DNA from: Simmondsia chinensis
Lineage: Eukaryota; Streptophyta; Magnoliopsida; Caryophyllales; Simmondsiaceae
Length of the DNA stretch: 64,000 nucleotides
Direction of reading: 5' to 3'
Assembly (NCBI GenBank): GCA_018398585.1
Contig: JAGTTD010000010.1
Coordinates: 23,941,739 to 24,005,738, forward strand
The notes beneath the pieces are model-generated. The model made no database searches. It worked only from the letters and a program-made list of their open reading frames with translations, and was not told the DNA's origin. Shown in pieces: positions 1 through 11,290 of the stretch; position 1 is the first letter of the stretch, and each line of letters opens with the position of its first letter. The position numbers and the translations under genes were made by a program.

Positions 1-1540
1 TATTGTAGGTGGTGCGACTCCCCATGGAGAGCGTTCATTTGCAGCTTACAGGGTTAGATCTCTTTTGACAGACTGAAGTGCAAAATAAGCGGGTGCGACC
101 ATGCCACCATGGAGTACTTTGTGGACTTGTATGACTGTCGAGGTAATGATGTACACTTCACTAGGGTCTACATTAGCTTCCCTGAGGAGATCTGTTGTAT
201 GGCCTAGAAGCTGAGAGTAGAGTGGTGTTTTAAATGTGTTAAGTCAAGAATTTACAAGAAAACATATTTATTAAGAAATGTCCTCGCCCTTCTGATATGT
301 CAATTCAACCTTGCTACCGGGGAGTTTTGGGTAGTTCGGTTCGGCCACCAAGGTCAACATGTAAGTGTCGGACTATGAATTCCGATCTTTGATTGTTTGC
401 TAAAATTAAGAAAAGCAATCCTGTATGTTATATGACTTGTTTGCGTTCTTCAGTCTAAGATGGTTGTTAAATTATGCATTGGAGTCAATGCTGATATGTA
501 TGTTACATGTCTATTGAGTTATTTTAATATATTTCAGAACACGTGGAGCACTAGTAGATGCTCATAGTTCTCTAGTTTGCTGTTAGTATATCTACTAAGT
601 TGAAAAGAATGTTAGGAACGTTAAACTAGACTAATAAGATAGTCAGTTGCAACATTTGGACATTAGATGTAGAATGTGTTCTAGTATTAGATACTTGACT
701 TGTCAACTATGTAGTAGAGACGGTCATATATTTGAAGGAAGTGTTTGATTAGAGAAATGATAGCATAAGAACAATCATGCGAAAATGTGTTATGAAGAAT
801 AGGGAGGACTCTAGTTAGTGTAAATATCTATCTCGGGAATTATGAACTTCTAGAGGGTAAAATAAAAATGATTGAAAATAGTTTTGTCTCTTTTATTAAA
901 GCACTGGACATTAGTGTTAAAATGAGATTTCCTAGGTACTTAGATACTATTGTTGCCAAGACTAAAAAGCCAATATGACAAGGTATATGATATCATGTCT
1001 ACTCTAGTTATGACTTGAAGGTAGCTCACTAATGTTTTGGCGAATGGGTTTTCAGAGTGGGCACCAAGCGATGGTAGTTTAATTTAAGGAATATAATTTC
1101 GATCTTGAGTAACTATCTTAATATACCAGTTTATTTAGAAATTTGATTTCTATGCTATTTATTTTAAAATAATTTTTAGTTATTTTTCAGAAATAAAAAA
1201 TATTTATTTAAAAGGTACATTAGTAGGTAGTTGACTTCTTTTAACAAACAACTACATTAATGGCAATTTATTAGTCCAATACAAGCTAGGCTATTTGACC
1301 ATATAAGAAAAGAATATCCTGAAATCCAGATAGCTTTTGAGTGACACTTGATCTCAAGTCACGTTAATTTAATATGACAAAAAACTGGTTTGATTTTCTT
1401 ATGGATTATTAAGTACTAAAATGATAACTGATATGTGAATCATGTTCGAATTAATGGTGACTGTAAGAACCTTTAAGTGTAAAGGTAATAGAGCTACTAA
1501 GTTGCTAGAACTTATTCATAAAATGTTTACGGATTGCTAA
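1..1540 (+). other. Decayed sequence, probably the 5' part of the copia element
   Basis: AT-rich sequence with no long open frame. It directly precedes the E1 insertion, and the host sequence resumes at 8232 with recognisable copia integrase, so this stretch should be the upstream (gag, protease, early integrase) part of the same element. I could not recognise any domain in it, and no 5' LTR or primer-binding site is visible. Assignment rests on position only. Confidence 0.3.
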
Positions 1541-1545
1541 ATGTT

Positions 1546-3284
1546 TGATGCTTACTCTGCGTATGCGTTAGCAATTGCACTAGTCATTTCAAGTAATATA
1601 GAAATGAATAGAGTATCGTTCCCACGAGGATTGTTATTGAGTGAGTACCAAAATTAGTAGCTTTGATGCTATTTGAAAAATCAAAAAATTGAGATATTGA
1701 TATAAAATAAAATAAAAAACAAACAAAATTTGTTTACTGAATTTTATCTAAAGTTTACTAATTTTTTATGTTTTTTATGATTTAATAAAATTCAAGGCAT
1801 CCGATTTCACCTAGTTACATTAATACGCCTTTCTATTCTCGTTATCCAAGTTGTTATTATGTGTCGATGGTCGAAAATCCTAATTTACTAAATATTCTCC
1901 CTCGAGCAACATTTGGCATGCTCTTTTACGTATTAACCCATCACTCTTGTGCATGAATTTAAATAAGAAAAGAGTTTTTAAAGCTCGATGATTTTCACTT
2001 AAAAACTACACAAATCGCGTTAATCTTTCTCGAGCATTCGCTCATTTTGTGGTGCTTATCACCTTACCAATCATCATAAATCTCCTCTCAGACTCATTAT
2101 GAATCATTATAGGCCTTAAATGGTGATCAAGCATTTAAAACTCATGAAAAACAATGATAAACACTTCAACAATGCAATAATAAAACATTGAATACGTTGA
2201 ATTGGAAATGAGCGTATATAACAACTTAGGCTACATCGTAGCCTAAAAATAACAAAATTAGTTCATGATAAAATTAATATAAGACATATTTAACATAAAA
2301 TTCGTGAAATTAACAACGAGAATGATAGAAAAGAACTTGAAAATGTAAAATTTCATACCAAACTTTTTCTTTTCTTTTCCTTCTTTATTCCTACGATTTT
2401 CTACCTTATTTCTCTACCTTGTATTTGATTTTTCTGGATTGAATGATACTAAAACACCTTCTATCCCTATTTATAGTACATAAGGTTGGAATTAAAAAAA
2501 AATACAAATAATTGCAAGCTTAAAGCTCATTGCACCACACATTTGCAGCTGCTGCCAATTCTGCAAGTTTGCCACTTGCTGCTGATTTCTTCATTTTTCT
2601 TCAACTATTGCCGCCCAAAATCAGTCTTAACATCAACTTGAACATGTTTTTGAAGTGTACAAGAGGTTATTTCACTTGATTCGTCAATTTTGCCACCCAA
2701 AATTGCAAGTTGAAGTGAATTGTGCAAGCTGGTTTTCAGTTTCTGCAACTTGCTATCCTTTGTTGTTTTTCTTCATTTTTTTTTCAGCTTATTTGTCCAT
2801 TTTGCCACACAAAATTGCAAGTTGAAGTGAATTGTGAAGGCTTATTGTTCATTCTTCGCATTGTTTGTTGTTCTTGCTGTTTTTCTTCAGATTTTTGAGC
2901 TTAACACCACCTAAATTCATAGTTTACATCAACTTGGACATGTTAATGTATTGTTTAATCAATCCTTGCTCTTTATTTGTGCATTTTGTTACCATTTTTA
3001 CAAGTTGAATTGAATTGTGCATGACTGGTGATTTCTTGCTAAAACTAGTATTTTGTTTGATTTAGCTCATTTTTATGCTTTTTGTTTGATGTATCTTGCA
3101 TTCAAATATTGATGTTGGTGATAAAACCTAGAAAAATTTAGCATAAAATGAGTGTTTTTGCACAAAAATGGCAATAGAAGCAAAAAAGAGCAAAAGCGAG
3201 CAATAGCGATAAAATTTTGAGGTAAAATGGTTAGAAAATGAACCAAAATAATATGAATAATTATATACTAAATTAGACTTATCA
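1546..3284 (-). repeat. E1 3' LTR
   Basis: Collinear with 6491-8226 over its full length. On the minus strand it begins TGATAAGTCTAATTT and ends AAGCATCA. A TATA-type motif on the minus strand lies near 2470 (ctatttatag read on plus), followed by a purine-rich leader that pairs with the same region of the other LTR. Confidence 0.95.
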
Positions 3285-3299
3285 AAATACCCCCAAACA
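3285..3299 (-). promoter_or_regulatory. E1 polypurine tract
   Basis: On the minus strand the LTR is immediately preceded by GTTTGGGGGTATTTT, a purine-rich primer for plus-strand DNA synthesis. The equivalent site in E2 is AAGTTTGGAGGAATTT at 35318-35333. Confidence 0.85.
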
Positions 3300-4890
3300 T
3301 AAATCTTGCTCGACCTTGAGCAAGGCTAAACATTAAAGTGCATGATTTCATGCTTTTTAAGAATTCTACCACAATTCAAAGCAAGTATACTCTTATTAGA
3401 AAAGAATGACCGAGGCTCAAAGTTTGAGGTCCTAAGGGCAAAACCATAATTTCTAAGGAAAAACCTGTCAATTACCTAGGTAACGAAACTAAAAAGTTAG
3501 CTAAGCAAATTAAATTTGTTCGTTCTTTCTAATCTCAAGCCATTCAAACCAAATAGAAGCCAAAAATCATACCACTCATAACAGAACTTATTAAGTATGC
3601 GTAAAACAAAATTATTCACAAAAAGTGTTTTTTTCTTTTTCTTTTTTTTCTGAGGAATTTATTTGCTCAAGTCAATCTCGGCTTATGAGTATATCTTCAG
3701 CGAGAATCAAGCTCTGACTTCTGGGCGATGACCCATAAGTAAGAGAAGCCACCACTAAGACGTCCCCAATATTACCGTGTGAGTATATCTTCAACGAGAA
3801 TCAAGCTCTGACTCCTGGGCGATGACCCATAAGTAAGAGAAGCCACCACTGAGACGCCCTCTTAACGGGTAGCACATATCTTTAAAATTATTTATGTGCG
3901 ATAGCGATGCTAGAGATGATTTCCTCTCCTTTTTTTTTTTTCCTTTTTTTCTTTTTTTTTTTCCTCCTTTCTTTCTTTTTTTGAGTGCTTGGTCCCTTGT
4001 TAGCTTTCAATGCGGCAACTCCCGTTCAAGTTGGCCCAGGGTACCAGGTGTTGAAACGCCCCTACGGATCTACTTGCTCGAGGTACCAAGGCACGAAACC
4101 ATCACACCATAGCACATATCCAAATTATAGATGTTTTTAACAAGATAGCGGTGCTTAGTGATTCTCTCTCTCAATTTTTATTATATTTTTCTTTTATTTA
4201 TACTTGGGCATAACTCTTCAAAATCTATTATGTAAATGACAATCTTAATGCAATCTATTCAAATTTGAGCATCTTTTAATCAGAAAGAAAAGTAAAACAG
4301 CCATGCTTGCTAGTGAAGTCAAATACCGTAGTTTTATCAACTTACATTAGATCGTGTTTTGCAATTAGAACACAAAAACAACTGATTATCAGGTTATTCA
4401 AATCTAATTAAAGTAAATGAGCTAAAAAACATTAGAAAAATTGCCTCAAAAGCATGATGATAAGTTCTCTCTTTTTTTATTGAAATTTTTAAAAGACTAA
4501 AGGTTAAAACTATAGAAAATAGACAATTTTTTTGTTGGCCGATACTATTTAAATCCCCATACAAAGGCTCCAAACTCTGGGAGGCACTGAAACCAACTCT
4601 AAAACATAAAACAGGAAAACTTTTCAAATAAACTTTGTGAAAAAGATTTTTTTTTAATTTATTATTATTAACATTACTTTTTTCACCCCCAAACTTTATT
4701 TTTAAAAAGAACTAAAAAGAGAAATTGGGTGAGAGATACTTCCCAGGTTTGAGGATTGCTTTTTGATGGTGCATGTTGACATTGTGCTACCCCCAGACTT
4801 GTTGCAAAATACCTGTTTAATCAAAAATAAACATGAGAAAAATAAAAATAATGAAAGGAAAATAAAATTAGATAATTAAAGATATAAACA
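3300..4890 (-). other. E1 3' untranslated region
   Basis: No coding potential. It holds the tandem tRNA-like units (3687-3857), T- and A-rich runs around 3930-3970, and two G-rich tracts on the minus strand (near 4685 and 4790). The block around 4740-4810 matches E2 at about 33940-34000, showing common descent of the two non-autonomous elements. Confidence 0.7.
3687..3857 (-). repeat. Two tandem tRNA-like units in E1
   Basis: Two copies of a roughly 77-nt unit start at 3687 and 3781 (period 94). Read on the minus strand each has an A-box-like CTTAGTGGTGGC or CTCAGTGGTGGC and a B-box-like GAGCTTGATTCTC, about 45 nt apart as in a tRNA-type pol III promoter. Related units occur three times in E2 at 34601-34902, with better B boxes (AGTTCGATTCT). 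They resemble the head of a tRNA-derived SINE rather than a working tRNA; no acceptor stem pairing was seen. Confidence 0.6.
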
Positions 4891-4940
4891 CTTGGGTTGC
4901 CTTCCAAGAAGTGCTTAGTTTATAGTCGTTAGCTCGACTT
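4891..4940 (-). other. Conserved Athila-type GGCAACCCAAG motif
   Basis: The minus strand reads AAAGTCGAGCTAACGACTAT and then, 10 nt further on, CACTTCTTGGAAGGCAACCC. The same block, mutated, occurs at 33790-33840 in E2. I recall this block as common after the gag/pol region of Athila-like and derived plant elements. Its role is not known to me. Confidence 0.6.
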
Positions 4941-4951
4941 TCTGGGTGGAT

Positions 4952-5570
4952 CTATCCCGTGTCCTGAAGGACAATAGAGTTTCCACCGTCCATCCATAAT
5001 GACCATTTTCTTCCGTGACTCTTCCTTTTTCTCTTCTTTACACCACCTCCTCCACCTTCTCTAATCTTTGGATCTTTGAGCCTGATTTGCCACAGCTTGA
5101 ATTTCCTTTTTCGATTTCTTCTGCTATTTTTCTCTGAGGCATCCATGGTTCCAAAAATTTCTGACCATGTTATATAGGCTTGACATTCTATTTCAATGAC
5201 TGGTGGTGATGGGTCAGTAAAGATAGGGTTGGTCCTTGGTGGCTCTAAGTTGACTAAGGGGATTATGTCATACTAAGGTGATTTTTCCAGTGTGTCTCCA
5301 TCCCTCAATGCTATGGCATTAGTTTGCTCCCCTAGGTCTATGATGGTATTGCTAGGCAAAGAATCTTTATACCTCTTAGAAAATTCCTCTATTGTAGTTC
5401 CTACTTTAGGTTATGGATTTTGGATGGAGGCTTTGGGCACGGCTTCCGTGAACTCCCTAAATGTCTTTTCTAAGTCATATTTCTTTTCTTGAAATGGATA
5501 AGTGGGTGACCAAGGTGCTTCGTAATGGTTCCAAGAAAAGTTAGAAGGGTTCATCCATTCTTGACTATAG
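4952..5570 (-). pseudogene. E1 damaged gag-tail-like reading frame
   Basis: On the minus strand one frame runs about 205 codons with two stops, ending at 4952. It starts with a WMNPSNFSWNHYEAPW-type segment that resembles the Tat/Athila Gag C-terminal NPNFSW motif, continues through an acidic and proline-rich middle, and ends in a very basic tail (NSRRNRKRKFK, then KKRKRKSHGRK) with a run of five glycines. There is no zinc knuckle, protease or RT. The stop lies just before the GGCAACCCAAG block. It is probably the remnant of the element's own Gag-like protein; function otherwise unknown. Confidence 0.5.
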
Positions 5571-5888
5571 CACGAGCAACAATCATCTCATTTAATGTTT
5601 CTCGAATTTGTGAAAGTTGTGCAGATAATTCACTATATTCATGAATGTTGAGTTTCTTTTCGGTATAGCTTGATATTGAGGTCTCATAAAGTTATATTGC
5701 TAAAAACCTGATGACGAAAAGCTATTACCTTTTTGGAATTCCATACTAGTATGGTTACCTGCACAAAATTCACATCTAGGAGTACTAGCAGTAATCATGT
5801 CTTTAATTAGTGAAAGTTGAGCAGATAATGCATTAAATATTGCTTGCTATTGAGGTCTCATAAAATTGTGGCAAGCCATCACTTTTAG

Positions 5889-5919
<31 letters not shown>

Positions 5920-6466
5920 GTTAATACGAAAAAAATGAATAAATAAATAAATAATTAAACTTAAATGTGTTTTTTCTTCTCCGTTTTTTTTAAAGGGGGA
6001 GGGGTTAATACTAAAGGTTTTGAAAAACGTAAAAATAACAACATTAACTTTAAAAAATTATCTAAATGGATTAAAAAGTCAAAATAAGGTTAAAATTAAT
6101 TAGAACACTTAAAAAAAACAATAGGCTAAAACAAAAGTTAAGAAAACACAAATTTAAAAAAAAGGGGCAGTAACCCTAACGTTTTGGAAAACTTAAAATT
6201 TCTAAAAAAATGAACTTATAATCAAAATAAAAATAAAAGTAAAGAAAAAATATTAAAAAAATAACAAAATAATACAAAACTAAACAAAAAAAAATTTAGG
6301 GGTGTATATACGAATTTATTATTTATTTTTAAGAATTTTATTTACAAATAAAATAAATGAATGAAAAGAGATGTATATTTCAAATTGAAACAAAATTTAC
6401 AAATTATTAGCAATTTCAAATTAGCACCAAAATTAGTTGGTATCGATATCACTCAAATAGAGACAA
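5571..6466 (-). other. E1 leader and degenerate gag region
   Basis: AT-rich with many A runs (6000-6300). No usable frame over most of it; the part nearest 5571 may continue the damaged Gag-like frame upstream. It includes the CT microsatellite at 5889-5916. Confidence 0.5.
5889..5916. repeat. (CT)14 microsatellite
   Basis: Uninterrupted CT dinucleotides inside E1. No equivalent in E2. Confidence 0.95.
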
Positions 6467-6484
6467 TCCCTGGCAACGGCACCA
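6467..6484 (-). promoter_or_regulatory. E1 primer-binding site, tRNA-Asp
   Basis: On the minus strand TGGTGCCGTTGCCAGGGA lies six bases inside the 5' LTR. It matches the plant tRNA-Asp site TGGCGCCGTTGCCGGGGA except for two transitions. This primer is usual for the Athila/Tat lineage. Confidence 0.9.
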
Positions 6485-6490
6485 AAAACT

Positions 6491-8226
6491 TGATGCTTAC
6501 TTTGCGTATGCGTTAGCAAGTGCACTAGTCGTTTCAAATAATATAGATCTGAGTAGAGTATTATTCCCACAAGGATTGTTATTGAGTGAGTACCAAAATT
6601 AGTAGCTTTGATGCTATTTGAAAAATCAAAAAATTGAGATATTGATATAAAATAAAATAAAAGAAAAGCAAACAAAATTTGTTTACTGAATTTTATCAAA
6701 ATTTTACTGTTTTTTTGTGTTTTTTATGATTTAATAAAATCCAAGACATCCGATTTCACCTAGTTGCATTAATACGCCTTTCTATTCTCGCTATTCAAGT
6801 TATTATTACGTGTCGATGGTTGAAAATCCTAATTTACTAAATATTCTCGCTTGAGCAACATTTAGCATGCTCTTTTACGTATTAACCCATCACTCTCGTG
6901 CATGAATTTAAATAATAAAAGAGTTTTTAAAGCTATATGATTTTCACTTAAGAACCACACAAATCGCATTAATCTCTCTCGAGCATTCGCTCAATTTGTG
7001 GTGCTTATCACCTTAGCAGTCATCATAAATCTTCTGTCAGACTCATTATGAATTATTATAGTCCTTAAATGGTGATCAAGCATTTAAAACTCATGAAGAA
7101 CAATGATAAACACTTCAACAATGCAATAACAAAACATTGAATACGTTGAATTAGAAATGAGCTTATATTACAACTTAGGCTACATCGCAGACTTGGAATA
7201 ACAAAACTAGTTCATAATAAAATTAATATAAGACATATTTAACACAAAATTCATGAACTTAATTAACAGAAGGATAGAAAAGAACTTGAAAATGCAAAAT
7301 TTCGGACCAAACTTCTTCTTTTCTCCTCCTTCTTTCTTCCTACGATTTTTTACCTTCTTTCTCTACTTTGTATTTGATTATTCTGGATTGAATGATACTA
7401 AAACACCTTCTAAGAATCTCCATTTATAGTACATAAGGTTGGAATTAAAAAAATACAAAAAATTGCAAGCTTAAAGCTCATTGCACCACACATCTGCAGT
7501 TGCCGCCAATTCTGCAAGTTTGCAACTTGTTGTTGATTTCTTCATTTTTCTTCAACTATTGCCACCCAAAATCAGTCTTAAAATCAACTTGAACATGTTA
7601 TTGAAGTGTACAAGAGGTTCTTTCACTTGATTCATCAATTTTTCCACCCAAAATTGCAAGTTGAAATGAATTGTGCAAGCTGGTTTTCAGGTTCTGCAAC
7701 TTGCTATCCTTTGTTGTTTTTCTTCATTTTTTTTCAGCTTATTTGTCTATTTTGCCACACAAATTTGCAAGTTGAAGTGAACTGTGCAGGCTTATTGTTC
7801 ATTCTCCGCATTGTTTGTTGTTCTTGCTGTTTTTCTTCAGATTTTGGAGCTTAACACCACCTAAATTCTGAGTTTACATCAACTTGGACATGTTAATGTA
7901 TTGTTTAATCAATCCTTGCTCTTTATTTGTGCATTTTGCTACCCGTTTTTGCAAGTTGAATTGAATTGTGCATGAACTTGGTGATTTCTTGCTAAATCTA
8001 GTATTTTGATTGATTTAGCTTGTTTTTATGCTTTTGTTTGGTGTATCTTGCTGTCAAATATTGATGTTGATGATAAAACCTAGCAAACTTTAGCATAAAA
8101 TAAGTGTTTTTGCGCAAAAATGACAATAGAAGCAAAAAAGAGCAATAGCGATAAAATTTTGAGGTAAAATTGTTAGAAAATGAACCAAAATGATATGAAT
8201 AATTATATACTAAATTAGACTTATCA
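6491..8226 (-). repeat. E1 5' LTR
   Basis: Pairs with 1546-3284. A minus-strand TATA-type motif lies near 7425 (ccatttatag on plus). Ends exactly at the second ATGTT duplication. Confidence 0.95.
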
Positions 8227-8231
8227 ATGTT

Positions 8232-9743
8232 CAAGCAAATGGAAGCGATGAGTATTCTATAAAATGTTTATGAATGCCTACTCGATATGTTGACATATGG
8301 ATATACTTAAGAAGGCTGAAGTCCTGAGTCCTTTGAAAGGTTCACAGAATTTAAGTCTAAGGTTTGGATAAGCTAGGTAATTATGTCAAGACACTTTGAT
8401 TAGATCAAGGTGGTATTTTCAGGAGAATTCTAATTAACTTACTACAAATTATTGTAGAAAGAATTAATAATATGTTATTGTATGTGATAGGTCGCGTCTA
8501 TAAGACGGAAAGTTTGTTATATAAGTTGTTTTAGAAAGTGTTCTAGAAGTACAACAGATAACTTGTGTCAGATAAATTGACCGTATCAGATACTGTGTCT
8601 CAGCAACTTGATACAACTTATAGAATATATGATGTGTTAGATATATCTTCAACTAGGTCATTGTCACATTAACTAAACTAGAGCTTTAGTGTAGTGGGAG
8701 GATGATTAGGGTCACCTGACATATTCATGTCTTCAAGATTAATATTTAACCATGAAGGTGAATTTGATCCGTACGTATGACTTCAATGAAACTCTTAAGT
8801 AAATGATGCAGACCAACCGGTCAGGGTAGTGAAAGTTAGAATAATTGTATTTCAACTAAGTCTATGAACTTATAAAGGTGTCAAAAGAATTTAAGTCCAT
8901 TGGATTAGATCTGAACGGATCTACAAATATAAAGAGTTGAGTAGACGAGAAGGTTGAAACCTTCGATGCTAGTTTGATGGCAGTAGGTTAATACTCTAAA
9001 GGAATGAATTGTCTTTGATGAAACCTTCTAGCCAAATGTTATGCTTTAGTCTATAAGGATACTCTCATCCATTGTCTTTCATATGATGAGCTACAAGAAA
9101 ATGGAAATTAAGATGATGTTCCCTAAATATTCATCTATAGACTGTAGTAAGCATCTTGTTCATTGAATAGTAGATTTAATGACGGCTATCAAGTTCAATG
9201 GATTTGAATCAATGGTTAGTGAGCCATGAGTGTACGTGTGACATGACTTGAAAGTGATGACTTTCAAGATGTTGTATAAGGTGGCATTCTGCTCATTGAG
9301 AATGGTGTAGAGTTGTCATGAAGTGTTGAGTTTTAACTGTCCAAATTAATTTAAAATGAAAGAACCAAGATAAGCACAGTTTGTTCTTAGGGTCAAGCTT
9401 TAGCAAGATTCTAAGAAAGAATGTTGAGTTTATCACGGTTTGTTTTAAAAAGGAATTTAGATGTTAGATGTCTGAAATCCATATTTGTCCTTGTAGTGGG
9501 AATCATTAGATGAAGAAGAGTGAAGCAGTGTTGTATTTCTTAGTTCACTATGGTAGTTGGGTAACTAAAGCTGTTGAGTAGACTAGTATACTCGGAAGGT
9601 TCCTAATAGACCAAAGTTTGTGAGCAAAAGAATAAGACAGTGACGTATCAAAATTGGTTAAAGTTTATAGTCAAAGATTTGACAGATCCCTAGGGGATAG
9701 TTATGTAGTGCAAAGCTAATTGGATTTAGGACAAGTAGAAGAT
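8232..9743 (+). pseudogene. Ty1/copia pol remnant: integrase, RT, RNase H end
   Basis: Heavily mutated, read by piecing frames together. Integrase core: a segment like the copia GYIxLxRKSE..FERFKEFKSKVE stretch at 8270-8370, then KTLxxDQGG (canonical LRSDRGGE) near 8390-8430. RT: VETFxARLxAVGY near 8950 (canonical VETFKARLVAKGY), then FDETF, and QFVLxVKLxxDSKK near 9379-9420 (canonical FVLGIKLYRDSKK). The end reads DLTDPLGDSYV, like the copia RNase H tail ADPLTKPL, at 9675-9705. The element is split by E1 and lies in plus orientation before its 3' LTR. Non-functional. Confidence 0.7.
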
Positions 9744-11290
9744 TGTTGGAATTGGTGTCCTAGAAACCCAATTAATTAGTTTTAAATATTAAATAAATAA
9801 ATTTGTTTTATTTATTTATTGTTTAAATATGTTTTACGAGTCAAATATGCATGCGATTGTTTTTCTAAAAATGTTCCATGAGATGGACGTGTCCAAGATG
9901 TGTTAGGTTTAGTTTAAGTGGTCAATGAGATTGAATCATAGATGGACTTAGATCAAACTAATGATATGTCGTCCAAGTATATGTTCGTAGTCGGTGATGA
10001 GTTTGGACAACTTATCTGATAAGATTATGATATGATACTTTAGATGACTTGTCTTGGTCATATGGATAGAGATCCAAAAGTATTGTATTGGCGTTGTCTA
10101 TATGATTAGAACATTGGCTAGGACGACCAGAGTTAGTTATTTCTCTACTGCTATTGGAAACAATTAATTCCATAAGACGATAACTCTAAATCCAGGAAAT
10201 AGTCTAAACTCGTGTATGAATTGTTCGTTGCTTTGATGCACCAAAGGGATTGGTCAAAGTTGGTTGCCTTAAATCTTACGTGCGTTGGGTAACGGCATAA
10301 AGTGTAGTGGGAATAGTTGTTTTATGGGGAATCTATAGTCTCTAATAAGATAAAGATGTACCCTAGTTGATTTGCAAACATATGAACAGATTTGGACAAA
10401 GTATTCCATATGTTTGACATTTGCAATTAGTATAAAAATTGTTTTCTATGTTAATGAATTGTTCAAGAAGGGAAAATCGGAAACTATGGTGAAGGCTGTG
10501 AGGAAATTAGTGATAGTAGTTAAAGTTATTTTCTCTCACGGATATCTAACAGACGGGTTAATTGTCACAATGAAAGTCATTTGGGAATTATTCAATAAGT
10601 ATATTTATTTCTAGAGTGCAGTAATATTTATTTTGTGGAATTAAATAGTACTGAATGGTAATCAATATTATCAAGAGTTGATAATTAGATTTGACCCATT
10701 TAGAGCTAGAATTAAGTGGTCCCTGAGGTCCCTCTCCAAGCTTCTAAAAGCACAACGGTTGAAAATATTTAAAAAATAAAATTCCTAAGATGAATTATTT
10801 ATTTATGAGATAAATAAATTTTTATGCTAAACAATATTAATGAGATGAATATATAATGCGATAAATTATATTGTAATTTAAAAAAAAAAATCCAGTGTAT
10901 AAAGAAAGTATAGAGTGGGCTCCATGCGGGGCCCACATGCATTTTTTTTTCCCTATAAAAGGCTGTGTTAAGTAGTGAGTTTAATTGACTAATATGTTTT
11001 AGGTTTTGGAATCTAGTTTTCTTCTGCGATAAACCCTAAAATTGTTTTAAGCGTTTTCAAAATTCATGTTGAGCATAAATTTTTCTGAAAATTTTTATTT
11101 TTGGAAAGATTAAAAGGAAAATTTTTGTTCCAAAATTTTTCCTAAATCAAATATTTTGGGTGCGCATAATCCGGGTGTTAAGGGGTCATTGCCAAGAAGA
11201 CCTCGCAGTCTCGATGATTCCTCCCGGGTGACAATTGCGGTCTATAATCTTGGTATTTCTTATTACTATTCTTCTACAGCTTTCCTTTAA
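9744..11290 (+). repeat. Copia 3' LTR (right end uncertain)
   Basis: Starts TGTTGGAATTGGTGTCC directly after GGACAAGTAGAAGAT, a polypurine-type boundary typical of plant copia elements. It contains a TATA box (10954-10960) followed by AAACCCTAAAA-type leader sequence. The partner 5' LTR is not in the window, so the end is a guess: somewhere between about 11250 and 11540. Confidence 0.6.
10954..10960 (+). promoter_or_regulatory. TATA box of copia LTR
   Basis: TATAAAA after a T run and a GC-rich GCGGGGCCCAC block, in the expected U3/R region of the LTR. Confidence 0.6.

Larger units (their letters stand above)
1546..8226 (-). mobile_element. E1: non-autonomous Athila-like LTR retrotransposon (LARD type), complete
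   Basis: Two long LTRs (1739 and 1736 bp) starting TGATGCTTAC and ending TTATCA in plus orientation enclose about 3.2 kb. The 5-bp duplication ATGTT flanks it at 1541-1545 and 8227-8231, so both ends are exact. Orientation is minus: a tRNA-Asp primer-binding site abuts the right LTR (6467-6484) and a polypurine tract abuts the left (3285-3299). No protease, RT or integrase is visible; only one short damaged frame is found. It interrupts the copia element and closely resembles E2 in LTR and internal landmarks, so it probably relied on an autonomous Athila-type partner. Confidence 0.95.

Noticed and set aside
360..380. Splice-donor-like GTAAGT suggesting a host exon at the left edge
   Set aside because: No open frame upstream, no acceptor or further exon; the flanking sequence fits a decayed copia element.
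3894..4112. 72-codon frame with a phenylalanine run
   Set aside because: Caused by a T-rich low-complexity stretch in E1's untranslated region.
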